The notes below the pieces were generated by a model. It was not told where the DNA came from. It did not search any database and saw nothing but the letters and a program-made list of their open reading frames with translations. A program made the translations under genes and the position numbers. Below are positions 56,176 through 64,000 of a stretch of DNA of 64,000 nt, piece by piece. Origin of the DNA: Symsagittifera roscoffensis (lineage: Eukaryota; Xenacoelomorpha; Acoela; Convolutidae); assembly GCF_963678635.1 (NCBI RefSeq), contig NC_087068.1, forward strand, positions 46,081,785 to 46,145,784. The letters run 5' to 3'. Position 1 is the stretch's first letter, and each line of letters starts with the position of its first letter.

Positions 56176-57055
56176 CAGAGCAATTTTAATAAAACTTAGA
56201 TTACAGTTGTTCTCCTTCTGAAAACTAACTCGCATAAACCAGTATACACTAGATCTATTGAGACTAGGAGGTTTGAGAGGAAGATTAAGATCGGTATTAG
56301 ACTAAGAAATTGCACGAATCTATTCGGCCGAAAATAAGATAGCGTGACGAGCAGACGGTGTACCTTATCTGAAGTTACTCTATGTGTACAGTCAATTGAA
56401 CGTAACTCATCTGGTGCGAGCAAAATCTCGAACAAGACCTTAACTAACTTAGATTTAGAAAATATATATTTAAGAATTAGACAATTGCACAATTGCAAAA
56501 AATGTTACATGAAATAGACAATTTACTAGAAATGTCTCTGCGACTCAATATATCACCGCCAATTTTCCAAGCAATACGAGAAATACCAGGTATTGCGAGA
56601 AGACCAAGGACAAGGCACGATCTACGATTAGGAAAAAACCTATCAATTCATTTCGTGATAGTACAAAAGAAACCGGAACAAACTTATGTATTCAGAATCC
56701 TTTCCGCAGTAAATTTAGATTTTCATTTACTGACATAAAAATTGAAGAAATCCTTCAGTAACCTTAATGGTGCTAAACCTACTAGTTATACAATAACGAC
56801 TGATAGAAACAACACCAGTCGTTCACTCCAAAAAATCTGCAGTGAATCAAAACATTTTAAATAAAGTAATATATTGGATAAAAAAAAACAAAAAATAGTT
56901 GAAACAAAAAACCAAGGCCAGTTTTAATAATCTGTCATATATTTTTTCAGCCCAGCTTTATCACCTAAGAAATAAAAGCTAATTACACAAAGCTAACATC
57001 ATTCTAAACCCTAATCTTCAATTTTTTACACTTAAACCTTTACAATAAATTTTAT
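56176..57055. other. spacer between P2 and retrotransposon
   Basis: An ORF at 56,502-56,738 (MLHEIDNLLEMSLRLNISPP ... SAVNLDFHLLT) is open for ~79 codons but matches nothing I know. It could be the last remnant of P2. Rest unassigned. Confidence 0.35.
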
Positions 57056-57181
57056 CAAGGCTTATCCTTGTTTTCTCTAAAACTATCTTGACTTAAAAAA
57101 AATCATCAAGGTTTTCCTTGGATCTTTAAAAATACACTCAAATTAAATTTTTTTATTTTCTAATCAGCAAGGCTTTCCTTG
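57056..57181. promoter_or_regulatory. three CAAGG-nnnn-CCTTG palindromes
   Basis: CAAGGCTTATCCTTG (57,056), CAAGGTTTTCCTTG (57,107) and CAAGGCTTTCCTTG (57,168), spaced 51 and 61 bp. They lie ~600 bp upstream of the first retrotransposon ORF, where an LTR or leader with regulatory sites would be. Confidence 0.45.
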
Positions 57182-57801
57182 CATCAAACGGAACAATTTT
57201 GTCCCCTCGCCCCCCACATTTACATTTTTAAAGTGTCTAACAACCTCAAACGTCGATTCACTACCCAATACTTATCAAAGAATCAGCACTAATAGAAATT
57301 TTTGAAAGAACCAACCATTTTAATTAAGATAAACAGTGAAGAACTTCGGTTACTCATCCTTCATTTGTTTCCCTTCCCCTTAGATGACCCAGGCTAAAAC
57401 ACTTAAGTTTAGTAGGTCATAAAACAGTATCTAACGATCTTTTCGCGTTCTAATTATACCTGAACTTTGTGGATTGATTCACTATTCTCCAACCCTTGAT
57501 CATAAATCACAACCCCTTTGTAAGTTTAGGTAAGTCGATCCTAATTTAGAACTTAGTCACGAGAAGGTCAAAAACATTCTCACGAATCGACATACTACTC
57601 TCTCTCCAACCCGTCAAACCACGACAATCTATGCCCCAAGATAAGATAACCACACAAAACGCGTAAGAACTAACAGTTTAAAAAAATAAAAAACCTCTTA
57701 CCAAAATTTTGCACCCATCATTCTAAACCTTACGTCAAGAGATAATCTAGGTAACAAACAAATAATCGTATTACATAATTGCTTAGTTAAAAACGAAAGA
57801 T
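57182..57801. other. presumed retrotransposon 5' region
   Basis: C-rich on the plus strand, unlike the Polinton DNA. No LTR pair can be shown because the 3' end is outside the window, and I see no convincing primer-binding site. Confidence 0.35.
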
Positions 57802-58128
57802 ATGACCTTGAAATCACACCCCACAGCACACAGACAAACAATAGGATATATAAGATCAAAACGACAAACACGAAAAAAAAATATAACAAAACAAAAACAA
57901 ATGATCAGAAAACGATTTTCAAAACAAAGAAACGCAGTCTCAGAATCAGACACAAACACAATACAGAAACTTCAAGAATTAAAATATTCTATATACAAAA
58001 ACAACCCGATCGACGACCAAAAATATTTCTCGGACTCAGAAGCCACAACACTATCATCAATAAAAGTAAAACCCAAAATGAAAAAGTCATATATCAAAAA
58101 ACCATATATAATTGAAATCAACCAATAA
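57802..58128 (+). pseudogene. retrotransposon leader ORF / gag N-terminus
   Basis: ATG 57,802; 108 codons of very basic sequence (RSKRQTRKKNITKQKQMIRK ... YIKKPYIIEINQ). It has no domain but is compatible with the disordered N-terminus of a Gag. Followed by frames too broken to read to ~59,760. Confidence 0.4.
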
Positions 58129-59766
58129 GACATATGGAATGTTACACGCTAACAGTCTTACAATATAAAACATGCTCGAATACAACAAAAATTTCGACGT
58201 TAACTCGATACTCCTATTTTTTATAAAACCACTAATTGATCCCTCCAGTGGACAAAGTACAATTTTGTCATAACTTAATTGTAAAATTATTTGAAAAAGG
58301 AATTAGCCCATGTAAACAAGAATTCCCTGAAGTACAAATAAAACGACAAATCCTTGATCATTACCTAAAAGATATATGTAAAATCACATCACGTTATGGT
58401 ATATTCACAATCAAAATCGCATCATCAAAACTAAATCACAAAAAGACACCACATAGAAACAGACTATATAGATATAGAATTCTCAAAAGATTTTACAGAT
58501 TATATAAAAAATATACAATTCCAAAGTTCACAAAGAGCAAACTCCATATTCATAAACGATGTATTTTTTTATTATTTATAGCTATCTAATCATACTAGAA
58601 TTGAGAGAAACACAAGGTGACTCACCAACTCAAACATTCCGACATACAGCTGTAAGACAAGAAATAAGTATTTTCTTAAAAATTTTAAATACAATCCGTT
58701 AAAATCTCACTTATCACGATATATCACAAAAGATACTAGCATGGTTTATAAGTGATTAATTTGTTAATAATCTTGACCTACTATCACTAGCAAGAAAACC
58801 TTTTCAACCACAAAATTCACACGATGAAACTATTTTGGCAGACGAAACATATTATGTTTATGACCCTGAATGTCTGATCCATCATTTATTAATATACCAA
58901 CTGCCATATCAAGTCAAGCAACCACCACAATTGCCATTAAAAGAGATTATGTTAGAATAACTCCACTTACTATTGATGCAACACCTATAAACAATAATTC
59001 AATATTCACCGATAGAGAAGAAAATATTAGTTCAAAGTCTCTTTTTATTAATCAAGAAAATTCAATTGGAAAAATTTTAAGATATTCAAACTCCATCACA
59101 TTTCTTAAATGAAGAAATAGTGGAAACAATGCCAATAGCAACACAACAAAGCATTTCTCCTATTCATCCAACACTTAAAACTCCAAAAAAAAACACAGTA
59201 TTTCCACAAACACCTATATAATCGACAGTGGAACCTTCAGTTATTCCAAAATATTCACAGATGGACTATCAAAAATTTAGACCTGTAATAACGTCAAAAC
59301 AAACAAATAAGCAAAAAACATCAAAGAGAAATAACTTCTCAGATTATAATTATAACTTTTTCCAAAAATCCAAAACAACCAAAACCCCTTACGAATAATC
59401 AAAATCAATCGCAATCACAAAATCAAAATGTACCACAAAAAAAGACTTAATCAATCAGTATTCTTTAACGATCAGCCACGAGCCACACGAGATCATAGCG
59501 AAAATTATCCATTTTTCCAACAAAATAAAAACATAGCAATCAAGGAATCAACCACATTACTCAGAAGATGCGACCTATTATTATCAAAATCAACGATTTA
59601 ACACAAATCATCATCATAATAACTGGAACATTGATCAACCAGATCCATTCTATCAACCGGGTCTTTTTGAACCATATTCACGAAACGTACAAAGGCAATC
59701 AAGACATCACCCAATCTCATTACTAAACTTCAATCACACAACCCAGTGAATATTACAATCCAACAC
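58129..59766 (+). other. degraded gag-leader region
   Basis: Multiple short frames rich in Thr, Gln, Pro, Asn and Lys (e.g. LLSLARKPFQPQNSHDETIL, PDPFYQPGLFEPYSRNVQRQ) suggest a long, low-complexity Gag N-terminal region riddled with stops. The ORFs at 58,236 and 58,870 are fragments. Confidence 0.4.
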
Positions 59767-60632
59767 AAATGCAAAATGAAATACCACTACCATATTACCT
59801 ACAAAAACAAGAAATAACAAAGACTCAACTTACAAATTTTTCTCAAATACCAAAAGCCGCAGAATCGCTACAAATGACTAAGAATCCATACCTTATGGGT
59901 GGATCATCAATATCTTCAAATAATCAATTAATGGTATTCACAGGATGAGATCCCGAATACTCCGTAGAAGAATATTTAAATGCAGTCACAGCAAATTTGA
60001 TTTTAAATAAAGGACCTGAACCAGTAAATACACCATTTCATCAAAATTGGATACATAGACGCACTGCTCTAATCCAAACCACACTTGATGAAGCAGCCCA
60101 AAAATGGTTTACACTTTTACCTATAGATATTAAATCAGTTTGGAAAAGATTCACACAAGAATTTTCAAAAGTGTTCGACTCCGAAAGAAACAAACAACAC
60201 CAAAGAGTTTTATGCATTGAAATCCGTAGAATCTCAAACGAAACAATTAAACAACTTGCAGTAAAAATTGAAACACTAGTCAAAAAAACATATTCCTTTA
60301 ATACGCATGATTTTAAGAATACAAAAATAACAGAGTTATTAATGATGACTTTAACACCTCAATTACGAAAAATAGCCATAAAAAAGAGAGCATCACATCT
60401 ATCTTCAATACGAGAACACGATATAGACTTCAGAAAACTAGTAGATAACTAGAACAAGCCGAAATCACTTTGAAACGGGAAGAAATGAAAAAATTAAAAT
60501 TACAATATGTAAATAACATCCAAACAACTACTTCACAAATAAATAATACTCATGACTCTGACACTGAAATAGCTAAAAAAACCACTCAAATATTAAATAT
60601 CTACGAGAAAAACCCAATTTTTTAAAGTAAAC
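59767..60632 (+). pseudogene. gag: Gag capsid domain
   Basis: From MQNEIPLPYYLQKQE in frame through one TGA (VFTG*DPEYSVEEYLNAVTA, ~59,946) to a 151-codon open stretch: WIHRRTALIQTTLDEAAQKW, KRFTQEFSKVFDSERNKQHQ, RRISNETIKQLAVKIETLVK, TELLMMTLTPQLRKIAI. This is a typical retrotransposon Gag capsid (helical, W..L...A..W...L pattern). A frame change at ~60,450 leads into LEQAEITLKREEMKKLKLQ and ILNIYEKNPIF with stop. Confidence 0.82.
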
Positions 60633-61186
60633 CATCATTCAAAAATTGGTGTAATTATTGCCGCAGATACGGGCACAGCATTGCTGAATGTAGACAAAAA
60701 CAACAAGATAATCAGAACAAACCACAAAAAAAAACAGAGAACCAAATAAATCAATTTACCAAAAACTCAAACCCCCGAAACAGATATTATTCAAATGATC
60801 GTTCTAGAAAATCCTCATACAATAGGTACAGAAACTATTCAAACAGTAGGAACAGACAACACCAAAATAACAAATCACGAAACTTTTCACACAATAGATC
60901 AAACTTTAATAGTCATCACAATAGATGACGTGAGAACTCTCAAAATCGAATTTCAAATTATCCAAATCGACTAATAAATTTTTCACAATCACCGCACAGA
61001 AATAAAACACAATATCTGAATTCACAACGAAACTATAGATGTAGTACAATTAAACATCAAAGACAAAATAATCAAGTACAATCAACTGAAGAAACTCAAT
61101 CAGACCCTCCCAATATTGATAAAACAGAAATCAAAGAATTACATCTAAATCACGTAACTTGCGAATCCACAGACGATGAGAGCTAA
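60633..61186 (+). pseudogene. gag: Gag nucleocapsid with CCHC zinc knuckle
   Basis: CNYCRRYGHSIAEC at 60,650-60,691 is a perfect C-X2-C-X4-H-X4-C knuckle. It is followed by an Asn/Ser/Arg-rich RNA-binding-like tail (RYYSNDRSRKSSYNRYRNYS) with a TGA near 60,927, and ends in an acidic CESTDDES before a stop. Confidence 0.8.
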
Positions 61187-61378
61187 ACAGAAAATACGCT
61201 TTCAGTATACATGCTTCAGATTGAAAACGAATACGAAACACCAATAGAATCGAAATTTTAACAAAAGAATCATAATAATCTCTAAAACCCTGTTAATATT
61301 CAAGAAATAATAGACTACACTGATTAAGAACTTAAAGGAAGTTCAAGGACAATCAATATATATCAAAACGCATCAAAC

Positions 61379-61820
61379 AAAATACAACTACTCAAACAAA
61401 AAATTTAAACAATACCACTTCTTTTCACCAGTCCTCGAAAATGATTTTTTAGTAAACTCAGGAGCAAAATCAAATATAATAAATATTCGCACTTGGAACG
61501 GCATACAAACTTTACATCCAAAATTAATACCCTCAAAAACATCAAGCAAATTAGCTACAGCACAAGGATCATGTTTAACTAATTTTGGAAGAATCCATTT
61601 ATATCTTATTCCCACACGAACAAAGGAACAGAATAAACTTTTAACAAAACCTTTTAAGCAAACTTTCCATATCACAGATATAAAACAGAGCATTATTGGA
61701 ATACCATTTATCACTAAATATATTCCTACTTTTAATATTTCAATTTGCAAAAAACACATAAAAGATAAAAACACAAAAATAAAAAAACTCATCATTTACA
61801 TCTTTCCAAAGACTAAATAA
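61379..61820 (+). pseudogene. retropepsin-like protease
   Basis: Open for ~147 codons: FFSPVLENDFLVNSGAKSNI, with the active-site D(T/S)G replaced by N-S-G (61,455-61,463), then ATAQGSCLTNFGRIHLYLIP and the second hallmark HITDIKQSIIGIPFI (hydrophobic-ILG-like). A single-base change explains Asp to Asn. Position between nucleocapsid and RT fits. Confidence 0.65.
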
Positions 61821-62423
61821 ACAATCACCATTTTTCCCAAAATTCTATCCTATATTTAACCAAAATCGAAAACACCTGAAACCACTAGCAGGATATGTAT
61901 ATATCTTTTCAGTAAATCAACTCCATCAAAATAACATGGAACAAAACAAACAACGACTATAAATGTCAGACCTTGAATTCAAACCAATTCACAAATTTTT
62001 CCGAATAACAATCTCATCCATCAAATACACGAAAAACACAAACTCAGATATAATTTCACTACATATATACAAAAATTTTCCATACAAAATAACATTACCT
62101 CTAGGACTTCTATTTTATTGCGAAACAAATGCAACAATATCTCCCACATTAGAAGTAGCATAAAGAGTAAATAATATTTTAAAAATCTTAGATGTATGTT
62201 AATCATCAATTCTGAATGAAGAATTATCAATTAATAATATAATAAGTGATAACAAACGAAACACAGACTATTTTACAAAAAAAAACTTATTTTATACCGA
62301 CATTCTCGATATCAAAATACACCAAGGAACAATAAATATTCCACACAATGTTCAATTTTCAACATTCGCAAATTACACAAAAAGAATTTGAACAGCTAGC
62401 CGAACTGCTACAAAAAATAACCA
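61821..62423 (+). other. degraded protease-RT linker
   Basis: Short frames (e.g. MSDLEFKPIHKFFRITISSI at 61,963) of unassigned spacer character. No domain seen. Confidence 0.35.
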
Positions 62424-63260
62424 ATGGCTTACGCCATATCTAAATTTGATGTTGGAAAAGTAAATTCACCATTACATCTACCTCTGAAATCTGACGCAAT
62501 TTTCAAAAAGCAACAAGCAAGTAAAGTCCCAATTCACTTGCAAGACAAAGTTGATAGATTACTAGATATTCTAGAACAATATGAAATTATTTTCCCCAGT
62601 GAATAAAGAAGAACAACCAAAAGGAAACACATTCAAAAATCCCGTTATTAAAATAGCTAAAGGAGAACCATTAACAATTATACTAGACGCAAGATATCTT
62701 AATTCATTCATTAATGAATCTAAATGTAATTGGCCCATAGAACCAATTCAAGCAATTATCCAAAAGATAAACGGAAAATATTCACAACAGCTGACATGAA
62801 CAGTGCATACAATCAAATGCCACTAGATGAATAATCACGACGAATAGACTTTTCTATGGAATTTCCAGCAGCATTCTCAGCATTTGTGAGCAAAATTTTT
62901 TGTCCACTCATTCTCAGTGAAAATGTCATGACATATTTAGACGATGTTCTCATGCAATCACAGACAAAACATGAAATGTTTCATTTCTTAAAAAAATATA
63001 ATCAAATACTACTTAAAGAAAACATGAAAGCAGTCCGAGATAAATCACATTTTTTTCTCACCCGTGTAAAACTCCTTGGACATATTATCGAAGGAAATAC
63101 GATCACTCCATTAAAATCCCGCATAGACGCAATCATAAAGCTTCAACCTCAATGAGACAAAAATAAAATCCAAGAATTTTTTGGAATGCTAGACTTCTTA
63201 AGTATATACGTTCATAAAATGCAAGTATGTTTAAGACCATTTTGTTACAATCTCAGACTG
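62424..63260 (+). pseudogene. pol: reverse transcriptase
   Basis: Thumb-to-palm order retained over at least three frames: HLPLKSDAIFKKQQASKVPI, LTIILDARYLNSFINESKCN (62,670-62,730), ADMNSAYNQMPLDE (first catalytic Asp), AAFSAFVSKIF, then TYLDDVLMQSQTKHEMFHFL with the YLDD box at 62,934-62,945, KSHFFLTRVKLLGHIIEG and FFGMLDFLSIYV. Compared with full-length Ty3-type RTs, ~30 residues between MPLDE and AAFSAF are missing. Stops at 62,797, 62,832 and 63,153. Confidence 0.85.
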
Positions 63261-63968
63261 AAAAATAATTTTTAATGGACCACAGAACATCAGAAAAGAT
63301 TTGAAGAACTAAAAACACTTCTCACTGAACAAATATCAAACACCATTCCGGATCCAGATCAACCATTTTATGCCATGTGCGACGCCTCAAAATTTGGCAT
63401 CGGCGCAGCATTAATACAGTCACACAGTAGAACAAACAAAACGTATCTTTTTTCTCAGCAAACTCAAGACTACTGACACAAGCTGAGCTTAGACTCTACA
63501 CTTATGAGAGAATGCACAGCTAAATTATACGTCCTCCCCGAATATGAATTTTTAATACTTGGATCAAAACATCCAACAATTCTCTTTACAGACCATAAAC
63601 CTATAATTTTTCTTTTCACAACTCAAATCCAAACTATATAGTTTACAGATTTCAATTAATTTTAAGAAAATTCCTAGAGCTACATATAGTTTGGACAGCA
63701 GGAAAAAATCTTGCACTACCAGTCACACTTAGTAGAAACACACCACCTGAATTATTAACAAGAAAAAAAAACAGTAGAAATACCACAAAATATTAAATTT
63801 TTTCTTGCAAAAGACAAAACATCAACAAGACTAGAATGCAAATATGCAGTAAAAACTGACATCGATCAAACCCAAATAAATAACTTACAACACTTTCAAT
63901 TATATTTAGATTGCCAAAATAAAAATTACGAAGTAGACCTCCTAGGAAACTCTGCATTAAAACAATAA
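63261..63968 (+). pseudogene. pol: RNase H domain
   Basis: KRFEELKTLLTEQISNTIPD, then MCDASKFGIGAALIQSHSRT (first Asp, ~63,381), RECTAKLYVLPEYEFLILGS and FTDHKPIIFLFT (~63,585-63,620). The downstream TVEIPQNIKFFLAKDKTSTR and LYLDCQNKNYEVDLLGNS belong to the RNase H-integrase linker. Frameshifts and stops throughout; the window ends shortly after. Confidence 0.8.
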
Positions 63969-64000
63969 AAACTGAAAAATCTCTAAGCCCCGGATGGATG

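Larger units (their letters stand above)
57802..64000 (+). mobile_element. Ty3/Gypsy-like LTR retrotransposon, degraded, 3' end outside
   Basis: Gag capsid, CCHC zinc knuckle, retropepsin, reverse transcriptase with YLDD and RNase H follow one another in the order of Ty3/Gypsy elements; integrase and 3' LTR would lie beyond 64,000. Stops and frameshifts in every module. Strongly A-rich coding strand, unlike the P1/P2 region. Confidence 0.85.

Noticed and set aside
56101-57801. Definite 5' LTR and primer-binding site of the retrotransposon
   Set aside because: No second LTR in the window and no tRNA-complementary tract that I can support.

Overview
This is an AT-rich, repeat-laden piece of an animal genome, most likely an invertebrate. 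The evidence is short spliceosomal introns with GTAAGT donors, AATAAA signals, large tandem duplications, long triplet and GA/GATA microsatellites, and two families of Polinton/Maverick elements of the type found in cnidarians, arthropods, molluscs and other invertebrates. I cannot name the species. No rRNA gene, complete tRNA gene, CRISPR array or bacterial operon was seen.

Layout. 1-12.4 kb: mostly non-coding DNA with a 30-bp minisatellite, a fold-back element, ~120-bp tandem repeats and two candidate host genes: a secreted CAP/SCP-like protein (3530-4381) and a very unusual Gly/Ser/Phe - Gly/His - Arg - Ser-Pro-Arg repeat protein (7662-8543). 8.6-11.9 kb is a ~1.64-kb tandem duplication carrying long palindromes. 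12.8-14.7 kb is a ~1-kb tandem duplication built around (TTG)n tracts. 16.2-23.9 kb holds three broken copies of a second Polinton family ('P2': protein-primed type-B DNA polymerase pieces and P2 termini).

23,874-42,323 is an almost complete 18.45-kb Polinton ('P1') with ~500-bp terminal inverted repeats (5'-AG...CT-3'). From left to right it has polB on the minus strand, with a promoter containing five perfect TGACGTCA sites and a 5'-UTR intron; then exactly three 1,925-bp tandem units, each with an intact 166-codon ORF behind five ATTGG (inverted CCAAT) boxes; then minus-strand remnants; then plus-strand genes: a PC4-like ORF, a DxE-nuclease-like ORF, a small membrane ORF, a packaging ATPase, a small coiled-coil ORF, integrase, minor capsid, a basic core-like protein, a major-capsid remnant, a spliced Cys-rich membrane protein and an adenovirus-type protease. 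Nearly every replication and structural gene is broken. The triplicated ORF is intact in all three copies and is the best candidate for something undescribed.

42.3-51.5 kb: chimeric tandem units in which the P2 left arm is joined to the P1 capsid-protease-right-TIR cassette at the same breakpoint. 49.7-56.05 kb: a longer degraded P2 with polB, ATPase, a small ORF and integrase in order. 57.8-64 kb: a degraded Ty3/Gypsy-like retrotransposon (gag, CCHC knuckle, protease, RT, RNase H) running off the right edge.

How the genes fit together: in a working Polinton, integrase and the protein-primed polymerase would copy and insert the element, while the ATPase, two capsid proteins and protease would build a virion-like particle. 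Here these modules are fossils, so the window reads as a graveyard in which one non-structural cargo gene was amplified and kept open.
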